This document shows, one piece after another, positions 43,406 through 51,441 of a stretch of 64,000 nt of DNA. Position numbers and translations under genes: made by a program. How positions within the stretch are numbered: the stretch's first letter is position 1; every line of letters begins with the position of its first letter. Origin of the DNA: W0P28-013 sp051870755 (lineage in GTDB: Bacteria; Bacteroidota; Bacteroidia; Bacteroidales; Paludibacteraceae); the NCBI GenBank assembly GCA_051870755.1, contig JBJECE010000021.1:62001-126000 (forward strand), in the 5' to 3' direction. The notes below the pieces were generated by a model. That model saw only the letters and a list, made by a program, of their open reading frames with translations, was not told where the DNA came from and made no database searches.

Positions 43406-45394
43406 ATGAAACGTATTTTCAATTCAGCACTCTGTCTGCTGGCAACGCTTATTTGCAGTTGCACCACTCCACCCACCTACAATTCAGTCGATGAATATCC
43501 CGTGTACGAAGGCAGCGATTTAGGCGCGACCTACACGCCGTCGCGTACAAGTTTCCGCACATGGTCGCCGGGAGCGGAACAGGTTCGGCTGCATATTTAC
43601 GCCGACGCTACAAGTGACCAACCGTTAGCCACTTACGATATGCGTCGCGCCAAACAGGGCACATGGACATATAATGTACAGCAAAATCTCGAAGGCAAAT
43701 TCTACACCTTCCAAATCTTTCAGAATGGACAATGGTACGACGAGACGCCCGGCATTTGGGCTAAAGCCGTAGGCGTCAATGGCGACCGTGCCGCCATCAT
43801 CGATTTTCAGAAGACCAATCCCGCAAATTGGGAAAACGACCAACGTCCGGCCATGGCACATTTCACCGATGCCGTCATCTACGAAGTCCACATGCGCGAC
43901 TTCACCATCGACAGCACCTCCGGCAGCCATTTCCCCTGCAAATTTTTAGGTTTGTCGGAAAGCGGCACCACTTCGCCACAAGGTCAGAAAACCGGTCTCG
44001 ACCATCTGAAAGAATTGGGTATCACGCATGTACAGATTTTGCCATCGTACGATTACGCCTCGATTGACGAAACGAAACTCGACTCCAACTTCTACAATTG
44101 GGGCTACGATCCCGAAAACTACAACGTTCCCGAAGGCGGCTATTCCACCAATCCCTACGACCCGGCAACGCGCATCCGCGAGATGAAAGAAATGATACAA
44201 ACACTCCACACCAACGGCATTCGCGTGATAATGGACGTGGTGTACAATCACACGTTTGTGGGCTACGAATCGCACCTTAACCAATTGGTACCCAACTATT
44301 TCTACCGTTTCTACAACGACAGCACTTGGGGCAATTCGTCGGGCTGCGGCAACGAAACCGCTTCCGAGCGTCCGATGATGCGTCAATTCATCGTCGAATC
44401 GGTCAAATATTGGGCAACCGAATACCACATCGACGGATTCCGTTTTGACCTGATGGGCATTCACGACATCGAAACCGTGAACGCCATACGCACGGCACTC
44501 GACCAAATCGACCCGACCATCAGCATGCACGGCGAAGGTTGGGCCGCAGGCGGTTCGCCGCTTGCCGAAGATGTGCGCGCCCTGAAACAAAGTGCGCCGC
44601 AGTTTTATCCGACAGCCGTGTTCAGCGACGACATTCGCGATGCGCTGCGCGGCAACTGGATGGACGGCAACAAAGGCGGATTCCTTGTAGGAAACGGCTA
44701 CGAAGAGAGCATCAAATTCGGTATTGTGGGCGCCACAGCACATCCGCAAGTCGATGTAACAAACGTCATACACAGCCAAACAGCCTACGCCACCACGCCG
44801 GCACAAGCCATCAATTATGTGTCGTGCCACGACGACCCCTGCGTAGTCGATAAACTGAAAGCCACCATTCCGAACATCAAAGAACAGGAGTTGCTGGCCA
44901 TGGACAAATTGGCGCAAACCATCGTATTTACATCGCAAGGCGTGCCGTTCATGTATGCCGGCGAAGAGGTGTTCCGCGACAAAAAAGGCGTACACAACAG
45001 TTACATTTCGCCCGACAGCATCAACGCCATCGATTGGAGTCGCAAGGCGAAATATCGCGACCTGTTCGACTACTACAAAAATCTGATTGCGCTGCGCAAG
45101 GCCCATCCTGCCTTCCGAATGACCTCGGCCGAGATGGTAGCAAAACATCTGACTTTCGACACAAACACGCCAAAAAATGTCGTAGCATACACCCTAAATA
45201 ATAATGCCAATGGCGACTCGTGGCGCACAATTCTCGTCATCTTCAACGGCAACCGCAAACCGACGACCTACACGCTGCCGGCCGGCAAATGGACTGCAGT
45301 ATGCCGCAACGGTAAAATCGACGAAAACGGATTGGGACAAGTGTCGGGGCAACTGAAAATTGGAGCTTCGGAAGCCGCCATTCTGTTCCAATAA
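43406..45394 (+). CDS. pulA: Type I pullulanase (GH13)
   Basis: 662 aa, exported, probably a lipoprotein (TLICSC at the end of a hydrophobic leader; the lipobox is imperfect). An N-terminal CBM48-like beta-sandwich (TSFRTWSPGAEQVRLHIYAD) precedes the GH13 barrel: the pullulanase signature YNWGYDPENYNVPEG, region I VIMDVVYNHTF, region II GFRFDLMGIHD (nucleophile Asp), region III HGEGWAAGG (acid Glu) and region IV YVSCHDDPC. A C-terminal beta domain ends GASEAAILFQ. It debranches alpha-1,6 linkages in pullulan, starch or glycogen. It follows the DUF4105 gene by 4 bp. Confidence 0.95.
   Translation: MKRIFNSALCLLATLICSCTTPPTYNSVDEYPVYEGSDLGATYTPSRTSFRTWSPGAEQVRLHIYADATSDQPLATYDMRRAKQGTWTYNVQQNLEGKFYTFQIFQNGQWYDETPGIWAKAVGVNGDRAAIIDFQKTNPANWENDQRPAMAHFTDAVIYEVHMRDFTIDSTSGSHFPCKFLGLSESGTTSPQGQKTGLDHLKELGITHVQILPSYDYASIDETKLDSNFYNWGYDPENYNVPEGGYSTNPYDPATRIREMKEMIQTLHTNGIRVIMDVVYNHTFVGYESHLNQLVPNYFYRFYNDSTWGNSSGCGNETASERPMMRQFIVESVKYWATEYHIDGFRFDLMGIHDIETVNAIRTALDQIDPTISMHGEGWAAGGSPLAEDVRALKQSAPQFYPTAVFSDDIRDALRGNWMDGNKGGFLVGNGYEESIKFGIVGATAHPQVDVTNVIHSQTAYATTPAQAINYVSCHDDPCVVDKLKATIPNIKEQELLAMDKLAQTIVFTSQGVPFMYAGEEVFRDKKGVHNSYISPDSINAIDWSRKAKYRDLFDYYKNLIALRKAHPAFRMTSAEMVAKHLTFDTNTPKNVVAYTLNNNANGDSWRTILVIFNGNRKPTTYTLPAGKWTAVCRNGKIDENGLGQVSGQLKIGASEAAILFQ
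45189..45204 (+). repeat. Dispersed word variant inside pulA
   Basis: ACACCCTAAATAATAA, sense orientation, about 190 bp before the stop. Confidence 0.4.
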
Positions 45395-45425
45395 GAGCGA
45401 TTTGCGCAGAAAAACGATTGAATAT

Positions 45426-45456
45426 TTTGCGGAAACAAAAAAAAATTGTACCTTTG
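45426..45456 (+). promoter_or_regulatory. Promoter of tRNA-Ser
   Basis: TTTG at 45426-45429, 19-bp spacer, TACCTTTG at 45449-45456; 14 bp before the mature tRNA 5' end. Confidence 0.65.
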
Positions 45457-45470
45457 CACCACTTTTCTAC

Positions 45471-45559
<89 letters not shown>

Positions 45560-45562
45560 GAA

Positions 45563-45598
45563 AGGCTGCCTAACGAATTGTTAGACAGCCTTTTTTTG
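45563..45598 (+). terminator. Intrinsic terminator of tRNA-Ser
   Basis: AGGCTGCCTAAC - GAATT - GTTAGACAGCCT with a following run of seven T. Confidence 0.85.
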
Positions 45599-46000
45599 TG
45601 TAGGTTAAAAGTCCCTGATTGAAAAGAGTTGCAAAGTTTAAGGTAGGGACGTGGCATGCCGCGTCCGCATAAAACAGATAAAGTTTCAAAGTTTAAGGGT
45701 TTAAGGTTGTTTTCTTGCGTTTGTTTCTACCTCCCCAACCCTCCTAAAGGAGGGCTATAAGTCCCCCTTTAGCCTGCCTGCGGTAGGTAAAAGTTTGTAG
45801 CAATATGTTCACTTCTTTGCACAAGCGTTGTTTCTTTCATTTCTTTTGCTTGACCAAAAGCAATGAACCAATTTTGCGGTTGCGCGAAACCGAAAATTCA
45901 TGTTCGGTTTGGTGATCATGAGCAAAATCAAGAAATGCCATTGCTAAAAATCGTGTCGTTCACCGGCTAAATTGCGCAATCGTGCCGTCGCTACGCGCCA
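45599..46000. other. Repeat-filled intergenic region downstream of tRNA-Ser
   Basis: Contains TTTAAG-rich tracts (45625-45705), the family B palindrome (45727-45775; CCTCCTAAAGGAGGG then AGTCCCCCTTTA), the word GCCTGCCTGCGGTAGG, and family A copy 3 (45834-45975). No gene is supported. Confidence 0.65.
45834..45975 (+). repeat. Interspersed intergenic repeat, family A copy 3 (diverged)
   Basis: Shares CTTTCATTTCTTTTGCTTGA, the AATTTTGCGGTTG...TTCGGTTTG segment and the AAATCGTGTCG / CCGGCTAAAT ending with the copies near 13.4 and 15.5 kb, with more substitutions. Confidence 0.65.
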
Positions 46001-46142
46001 TCAGTCGTCGAGGCCACCACCAAGAGCGTGATAAAGCGCAACCACGCCTTGCAGTTCGGCGACACGGTCGGCTATGACCGACAGACGGGCTTCCAACAAG
46101 GTTTGTTGTGCTGTCAGCACTTCAAGATAGGTGGTCGAGATG
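46001..46142 (-). pseudogene. 3' fragment of an RND-efflux outer-membrane factor gene (NodT/TolC type)
   Basis: On the minus strand a frame ending at the TGA at 46003-46001 encodes TTYLEVLTAQQTLLEARLSV followed by IADRVAELQGVVALYHALGG and GLDD. This is the unmistakable C-terminal signature of NodT-family efflux lipoproteins. Only about 47 residues remain, without start or upstream part, and the fragment abuts an AraC fragment on the opposite strand. It is a decayed or recombined remnant. Confidence 0.85.
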
Positions 46143-46319
46143 AAACAAATGCTGCTATCGACCGATGTGTCGGCGAAAGAACTTGCCGACCGCTTTCATT
46201 TCGACACGACCTCGTACATGGGACGCTATTTTCGCCGACACACAGGCACAACTCCCACCGAATTTCGCCTACGCTACTCAGCCGGTCATCTACACAACAA
46301 ACGGACTACCAATATCTGA
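46140..46319 (+). pseudogene. 3' fragment of an AraC-family regulator gene
   Basis: The frame encodes MKQMLLSTDVSAKELADRFH followed by FDTTSYMGRYFRRHTGTTPT and EFR, the second helix-turn-helix of an AraC-type regulator. The preceding domain is missing, and the last 15 residues or so before the stop do not look like AraC. A GTG at 46131 in the same frame is unlikely to be a genuine start. Confidence 0.8.
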
Positions 46320-46425
46320 TAATCCGTTTGTCTGGTGTGGTGGAAATGCACCATGTTCACTTCCACCCGTCCACCGATACGCATTTTCCCAAAAAAAAGA
46401 ATTTTGGTATTAAGGCTATGGTCAT

Positions 46426-46803
46426 TTATTCTTGGGGTTGTGTACCGGTGGCTTTCTGCGAAATCTCGCGACTGCGTTGCTGTGCCTCTTCCGCGAGGGC
46501 GCGACTGCGCTCTTGTGCCTCCGTAGAAATGTCATGCGACTTCTCGACGCCGGCTTGTAGGCGTGCCGTGGTTTCTTCCGTGGTTTCGCCCTTGTGCGCG
46601 AACATCTTCACGCAACCGTTTTCCACGGCGTTGTAGCCTTCCACAAAGGCATTTTCGGTTGCCTTGTATGCACGCACGGCAACAGGCTCTTTCTTTTCTG
46701 TTTTCATACTGTCAGTAGTTTGAGTTAAAATGACATTGTCTTGAGCGGCGGCAGTTGTTCTGGCCGCCACGCCGATTAACCAAATTAAATTTCTGATTTT
46801 CAT
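46426..46803 (-). CDS. Small exported protein of unknown function
   Basis: 125 aa with a short hydrophobic N-terminus (MKIRNLIWLIGVAARTTAAA) and a helical, charged body: AVRAYKATENAFVEGYNAVE is two imperfect copies of an AYKxxExxFVxGY motif, followed by a Glu/Gln-rich helix (STEAQERSRALAEEAQQRSR). Similar AYKxIE repeats occur in small Bacteroides proteins of unknown role. Base composition is more GC-rich than neighbouring core genes by eye. It lies 28 bp downstream of the 384-aa gene on the same strand. Confidence 0.7.
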   Translation of the reverse strand: MKIRNLIWLIGVAARTTAAAQDNVILTQTTDSMKTEKKEPVAVRAYKATENAFVEGYNAVENGCVKMFAHKGETTEETTARLQAGVEKSHDISTEAQERSRALAEEAQQRSREISQKATGTQPQE

Positions 46804-46831
46804 CGTCTTAACGATTACATAAAACTTCTAT

Positions 46832-47986
46832 TTACAGGGTCTCAAACTTCTCGCCCGTCAGTTTCTCGTCCGAGTACAACTCCCGCGGCAGCACATTCGG
46901 GTAGGCATGCCATTGGCGAATCGACATCGTCCCGCGTCCGTTGTGGAGCGTCTGCCGCGTGCCGTCGTTGTGCAGCCACTCGCCCTCCACGCGGTCGAAC
47001 ATCAGCGTGGCAACGGGGTTGTCGGGCACTTGGAAGGTTACGCCCCATGTCGTCGCGTTCGCCACATGCGCTTTCACATGCAGCACGCCGCCTTCCGTGG
47101 CGATATAGATATGGTAGTTCTCGGGGAAGAAGCCGTCCAACTCGCGGAAGAACACCCAGTCGGAGTGGCGGATATTCATCACGTCGCCGTCGTGGTAGCC
47201 GCCGCGCAACTTGCCGTTGGAGGCGTAGTGTTTCTGCGTCAGCAGGTCGAAGACGGAGAAGTCTTTCATGCCCGCCCGCATGTCGTAGAGCGAGCAGTGC
47301 ACCTCGTCGAAAGCCACCCATCCCCAGTCTTCCCATGCGCCTAACTCGGCAGCCGAGGAGTCTACCGCCACATAGCGCTCGCGGATACCCTGCCCCTTCA
47401 CCGTAACGGCCTTCGCCTCTGCGCCGAGCCGAATCCAACCTTCCACATTGCCTGCCCAGTTGTAGCCGTAGGTAATGCTGTGCTGCGTCAGCGCGGACGG
47501 CACCGTCTTCCCGTACCAGAGCGGACGCCCCTCGGGACGGTGCCACAGGTCTGCCTGATAAGCGTTCTCCTTGCTGTGCAACTCAAGGTGCCAACTATGG
47601 TCGGCGTAGCAGGTAACACGATACGACGAACCGCAGGTTACGATGACGCGGTCAGACAGTTGCCCGATATTCAGCGACCCCTTCGGCTCGCGGTACAACT
47701 GCTCGTAATGGGTCTGATTTGAGAAGTCTGCCACGCGGTAGATGGAACTCGGCAACTGGCGAATGCTGCCCGTGCCTTTCGTCCAGTTCAGGTTCACCAC
47801 GTCCAACTGCTCTTGCGCCAGCGAGAGGATGGAGCCGCCCACGAAATAGCGCTCGCCGTCCTCTCCTGTCAGAGAGAATTGGTGCAACCAATCCAAAAAT
47901 CCGCTACGCACTTGTTCTTCCACGCCACTGCGTGCCTCGTCGGCAAGTGTTACCTCCAAGTGTTTTTCTTCTGCTAATGTTTTCAT
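46832..47986 (-). CDS. Uncertain: CrtC/AttH lipocalin-like protein
   Basis: 384 aa, no signal peptide. Rich in beta strands with many Trp/Tyr/His, including LYREPKGSLNIGQLSDRVIV, WVAFDEVHCSLYDMRAGMKD and DWVFFRELDGFFPENYHIYI. The strand pattern and spacing recall the tandem lipocalin fold of CrtC/AttH-type proteins (carotenoid hydratases and relatives), but I cannot confirm the family and no catalytic residue can be named. Codon use is strongly GC-biased compared with its surroundings. It is divergent from an AraC regulator (48170), which may control it. A minus-strand TAATTTTG box lies at 48022-48015. Confidence 0.6.
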   Translation of the reverse strand: MKTLAEEKHLEVTLADEARSGVEEQVRSGFLDWLHQFSLTGEDGERYFVGGSILSLAQEQLDVVNLNWTKGTGSIRQLPSSIYRVADFSNQTHYEQLYREPKGSLNIGQLSDRVIVTCGSSYRVTCYADHSWHLELHSKENAYQADLWHRPEGRPLWYGKTVPSALTQHSITYGYNWAGNVEGWIRLGAEAKAVTVKGQGIRERYVAVDSSAAELGAWEDWGWVAFDEVHCSLYDMRAGMKDFSVFDLLTQKHYASNGKLRGGYHDGDVMNIRHSDWVFFRELDGFFPENYHIYIATEGGVLHVKAHVANATTWGVTFQVPDNPVATLMFDRVEGEWLHNDGTRQTLHNGRGTMSIRQWHAYPNVLPRELYSDEKLTGEKFETL

Positions 47987-48144
47987 AATGCAATAAATTA
48001 AAAAGTTTGGTAGGCAAAATTACGCATTGTATAAAAGGTGAGAAAGGGCATTTTGTCGCCAAAAAAGAGAAAAAAGAGAAGACAAAACGGCACAAAAAAT
48101 AGACAAAATGGCCATAAATGATAGCGCAATGCCAATAATTGTCG

Positions 48145-48152
48145 TATATTTG
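48145..48152 (+). promoter_or_regulatory. -7 box of the AraC regulator
   Basis: TATATTTG, 17 bp before the start at 48170. No clear -33 element. Confidence 0.4.
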
Positions 48153-48169
48153 CAAAAACAATGTGAGTT

Positions 48170-49072
48170 ATGAATTTTGAGTCATTTCCGTTGCATTACA
48201 AAGAGGATTTTCTGCTGATCGACAGCGAGCAGCAATCGTTTTCGCTCAATAAACCATATTCACTTAACAATTACGCTATGGCAACGTTAATTGAACGTGG
48301 CTCTTTGGATTTGCTCATCAACGGTATTTTTTCGTGTCATATTCAGGAGCCGGGCATTGTGTATCATTTGCCGCAACAGATATTTGTCATTCGCGACATT
48401 TCGCCGGACTTTTCAGGAAAGCACATCATGTTGTCGTCCACGTTTATAGCGCATTTAGGGCTTGATATTACAATCGATTTGCCATGGCAATTGCAACAGC
48501 ACCCATTTCTGCCGCTCAACGGCCAAGCCGTCGAGGCAGTCGAAAACCTATATACCATGTGCGCCGGTGTGTTGCAACAACCTACCAATCCGTATCAATT
48601 GCAGATTTTGCAGCACATCATGCAAGCCTATTTTCTCAGTTTCAACTACTATTTCCATTCGCAACTGCCGGCCGTCGATCAACCAACACGCGCCCAAAAA
48701 CTGACGCAACAGTTTTTTGCATTATTACGGCAACATGCGCTCAAAGAACACGGAGTGCAATTTTATGCCGACAAATTGCATATCACATCCAAATACTTGA
48801 CTTACAGCGTCAAGCAGGCTACGGGGCGCAGCGCCAAACAGTGTATCGACCACTATTTGTTGGCCCGTGCGCAATATCTGCTCACCAGCATGAACAATGC
48901 CGACAGCCTGTCATCGGTCGTGGCGCAACTCAACATTGCCGAAGTGGCCTACGAATTGGGTTTTCCCGACCCGACCACTTTCAGCCGCTATTTCTATATG
49001 CACATGGGTGTCCGCCCGAAAGAGTGGCGCAAATGCTGGTACGACAAACAACATTCATCATCCGACCAATGA
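48170..49072 (+). CDS. AraC-family transcriptional regulator
   Basis: 300 aa. The N-terminal sensor half (about 1-180) is cupin-like but divergent. The C-terminal AraC domain (about 190-295) has both helix-turn-helix units: GVQFYADKLHITSKYLTYSV KQ-type first helix pair and VAYELGFPDPTTFSRYFYMH as the second, followed by GVRPKEWR. It diverges from the 384-aa gene at 47986 with 183 bp between the starts, a usual arrangement for a regulator and its target. Codon use is like the core genome, unlike that neighbour. Confidence 0.9.
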   Translation: MNFESFPLHYKEDFLLIDSEQQSFSLNKPYSLNNYAMATLIERGSLDLLINGIFSCHIQEPGIVYHLPQQIFVIRDISPDFSGKHIMLSSTFIAHLGLDITIDLPWQLQQHPFLPLNGQAVEAVENLYTMCAGVLQQPTNPYQLQILQHIMQAYFLSFNYYFHSQLPAVDQPTRAQKLTQQFFALLRQHALKEHGVQFYADKLHITSKYLTYSVKQATGRSAKQCIDHYLLARAQYLLTSMNNADSLSSVVAQLNIAEVAYELGFPDPTTFSRYFYMHMGVRPKEWRKCWYDKQHSSSDQ

Positions 49073-49394
49073 GCGTCAAAAGGTCTAATGTTTAAGAGTT
49101 GCAAAGTTTAAGGGTTTAAGGTAGTTTGCGTAATTTTCGTAGTTGCGTATTGTTCGTAGTTTGCGCTTGAACCCCGCCCGTCGATACTACTCATTGCTCA
49201 CTTATAATTATTTTGAACCCTTTGTAGCTGCGCGACATTTCCCCTGCCTACCGGCAGGCAGGCAGGCTTAAAAAGGGCAAATCTTCACGCAAAACAGGCA
49301 CAAAAAACAGCGAAACGACGCACAAACGAGGCGGCAATACCCTATTTATTATACACAACAGCAACACCGACACGCCATTTTTTGTTACAGATTG
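49073..49394. other. Intergenic repeat region
   Basis: Contains a TTTAAG tract (49088-49125), GTAGTTTGCG-type repeats, a GAACCCCGCCCGTCG word (49170-49190) also present near 13585, a CCTGCCTACCGGCAGGCAGG palindrome (49244-49265) and a copy of the 16-bp word (49337-49352). No gene is supported. Confidence 0.6.
49337..49352 (+). repeat. Dispersed 16-bp word, copy 3
   Basis: ATACCCTATTTATTAT; the 13-base core CCCTATTTATTAT is identical to copies 1 and 2. Intergenic. Confidence 0.5.
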
Positions 49395-49425
49395 TTGCAT
49401 ATCACAAAAAAAACGTTTACCTTTG
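49395..49425 (+). promoter_or_regulatory. Promoter of the glycosyltransferase gene
   Basis: TTG at 49395-49397, 20-bp spacer, TACCTTTG at 49418-49425; 27 bp before the ATG at 49453. Confidence 0.55.
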
Positions 49426-49452
49426 CCGATTGGAAACAACATTTTACAACCA

Positions 49453-50196
49453 ATGGCCGACTCCATCATCATCATCCCGACTTACAACGAAAAGGAGAAC
49501 ATCGAAAAGATGATTCGCACCGTGTTTGCTTTGCCCAAAGAGTTCCACATTCTCGTCATCGACGACGGCTCGCCCGATGGCACCGGCGCCATTGTCAAAG
49601 CATTGCAAACCGAATTCCCGACACGGCTGTTTTTGGTGGAACGCACGGGAAAACTCGGTCTTGGCACGGCCTACATCGCCGGTTTCAAATGGGTGCTCGA
49701 ACACGACTACCAATACATTTTCGAGATGGATGCCGATTTTTCGCATCCGGTAGCCAAACTGAACGAAATGTACGAAACGGCAGTGAATGGCGCCGACGTG
49801 GTGGTCGGGTCGCGCTATGTGGGCAACGTGGTCAACATCATCAACTGGCCGATGGGGCGCCTGCTGATGTCGTATTACGCCTCGAAATATGTGCGCTGCA
49901 TCACCGGCCTGAAGGTGGCCGACACCACCGCCGGATTTGTATGTTACCGCCGCCAAGTGCTCGAGACCATCGAGTTCGACAAAATTCGTTTCAAAGGCTA
50001 CGCTTTCCAAATAGAGATGAAATTTACGGCAGCACAATGCGGTTTTACCATCAAAGAGGTGCCAATCGTGTTTGTCAACCGCGTGGAAGGCACATCGAAA
50101 ATGAGCGGCGGCATCTTCAGCGAGGCACTGTTTGGCGTCGTACAACTGAAAATAGGCAGTTGGTTTCGCCACTATCCGCAAAAAACACAGCACTGA
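49453..50196 (+). CDS. Polyprenol monophosphomannose synthase-like glycosyltransferase (GT2)
   Basis: 247 aa from the ATG at 49453; an upstream in-frame start falls in the promoter. GT-A fold of the DPM1 type: IIIPTYNEKENIEKMI at the N-terminus, LVIDDGSPDGTGAIV, GKLGLGTAYIAGFKW, the DxD-region EMDADFSHP near residue 95 and DVVVGSRYVGNVVN. It lacks C-terminal transmembrane helices, so it is the short cytoplasmic form. It probably transfers a sugar from a nucleotide donor to a polyprenyl phosphate. Confidence 0.92.
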   Translation: MADSIIIIPTYNEKENIEKMIRTVFALPKEFHILVIDDGSPDGTGAIVKALQTEFPTRLFLVERTGKLGLGTAYIAGFKWVLEHDYQYIFEMDADFSHPVAKLNEMYETAVNGADVVVGSRYVGNVVNIINWPMGRLLMSYYASKYVRCITGLKVADTTAGFVCYRRQVLETIEFDKIRFKGYAFQIEMKFTAAQCGFTIKEVPIVFVNRVEGTSKMSGGIFSEALFGVVQLKIGSWFRHYPQKTQH

Positions 50197-50212
50197 CAGT
50201 GCAAACGATACG

Positions 50213-50255
50213 AAACGGTAAATGTTCGGCTGTAACAGCGGGCGTTTACCGTTTG
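50213..50255 (+). terminator. Terminator-like hairpin after the glycosyltransferase
   Basis: AAACGGTAAATG at 50213-50224 pairs with CGTTTACCGTTT around 50243-50254. Confidence 0.55.
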
Positions 50256-50307
50256 TCATGTACTTTTTCGAACCGACTTATATTTTCAAAAAAACACACA
50301 AATATTT

Positions 50308-51423
50308 ATGATAACCATCGAACAACTAAAATCGCTGAACGAACGCGTAGCAGCCCTGCACAAATACCTCGACATCGACGCCAAAACGATGCAACTCGAG
50401 GAGGAAGAGTTGAAAACCCAGGCACCCGAATTTTGGCAAGACCAAAAACGTGCCGAAGAGCAGATGAAAAAGGTCAAAGGGCTGAAATATTGGATTGTGG
50501 AATACAACGCCGTGAAAGCGGCTGCCGACGAAGTGCAGTTGTCGCTCGATTTTTTCAAAGAAGAAGCCGTCAGCGAAGCCGAAGTAGATGCAGCCTACGC
50601 CAAAGCCATCGCCTTGGTCGAAAACTTGGAGATGCGCAACATGCTGCGCCGCGAGGAGGACAAACTCGGAGCCGTCATCAAAATTGTGGCCGGCGCCGGC
50701 GGCACCGAAGCGCAAGATTGGGCGCAAATGCTGATGCGCATGTATATGCGTTACTGCGAAAAACACGGCTACAAAACGACCATCTCCAACCTGCTCGATG
50801 GCGACGAAGCCGGCATCAAGAGCATCACCTTTCAAGTCGATGGCGACTATGCGTACGGCTATCTGAAAAGCGAAAACGGCGTACACCGGCTCGTGCGCGT
50901 GTCGCCCTACAATGCGCAGGGCAAACGCATGACGTCGTTCTCGTCGGTGTTCGTGGCGCCGCTGGTCGACGATACGATCGAAATCGAAATTTCGAACGCC
51001 AACCTCTCGTGGGACACGTTCCGCTCGAGCGGCGCCGGCGGCCAAAACGTAAACAAAGTGGAATCGGGCGTGCGCCTGCACTACACATTCAAAAACCCCG
51101 TAACCGGCGAACCCGACGAAATCGTCATTGAAAATACCGAAAGCCGCGACCAACCAAAGAACAAAGAGAATGCGCTGCGTCTGTTGAAATCGCAACTCTA
51201 CGAACTCGAACTCGAAAAACGGCGTCAGGAAACAGCCAAAATCGAGGCCGGCAAAAAGAAAATCGAATGGGGCTCGCAAATACGTTCGTACGTGTTCGAC
51301 GACCGCCGCGTGAAAGACCATCGCACCGATTACCAAACATCGAACGTCAATGCTGTGATGGACGGCGACATCGACGAATTTATCAAAACCTATCTGATGG
51401 AATTTGGCGGTCAGGAAAACTAA
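50308..51423 (+). CDS. prfB: Peptide chain release factor 2
   Basis: 371 aa in one uninterrupted frame, without the programmed +1 frameshift found in E. coli prfB: the region ALHKYLDIDAKTMQLEEE has no in-frame stop. The GGQ motif that triggers peptidyl-tRNA hydrolysis is at residues 244-246 (SSGAGGQNVNKVESG). The stop-codon recognition tripeptide normally read as SPF is SPY at residues 199-201 (RLVRVSPYNAQGKRMTSF). It terminates at UGA and UAA. The lipid kinase gene follows by 18 bp. Confidence 0.95.
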   Translation: MITIEQLKSLNERVAALHKYLDIDAKTMQLEEEELKTQAPEFWQDQKRAEEQMKKVKGLKYWIVEYNAVKAAADEVQLSLDFFKEEAVSEAEVDAAYAKAIALVENLEMRNMLRREEDKLGAVIKIVAGAGGTEAQDWAQMLMRMYMRYCEKHGYKTTISNLLDGDEAGIKSITFQVDGDYAYGYLKSENGVHRLVRVSPYNAQGKRMTSFSSVFVAPLVDDTIEIEISNANLSWDTFRSSGAGGQNVNKVESGVRLHYTFKNPVTGEPDEIVIENTESRDQPKNKENALRLLKSQLYELELEKRRQETAKIEAGKKKIEWGSQIRSYVFDDRRVKDHRTDYQTSNVNAVMDGDIDEFIKTYLMEFGGQEN

Positions 51424-51441
51424 TTTTCAAACATATTCGTC

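Noticed and set aside
50308..50420. Programmed frameshift in prfB
   Set aside because: The reading frame is continuous through the region corresponding to the E. coli frameshift site and no UGA codon is present.
49392..51131. 579-aa plus-strand frame spanning the glycosyltransferase gene and prfB
   Set aside because: Runs out of frame through two well-supported genes; Arg/His-rich shadow translation.
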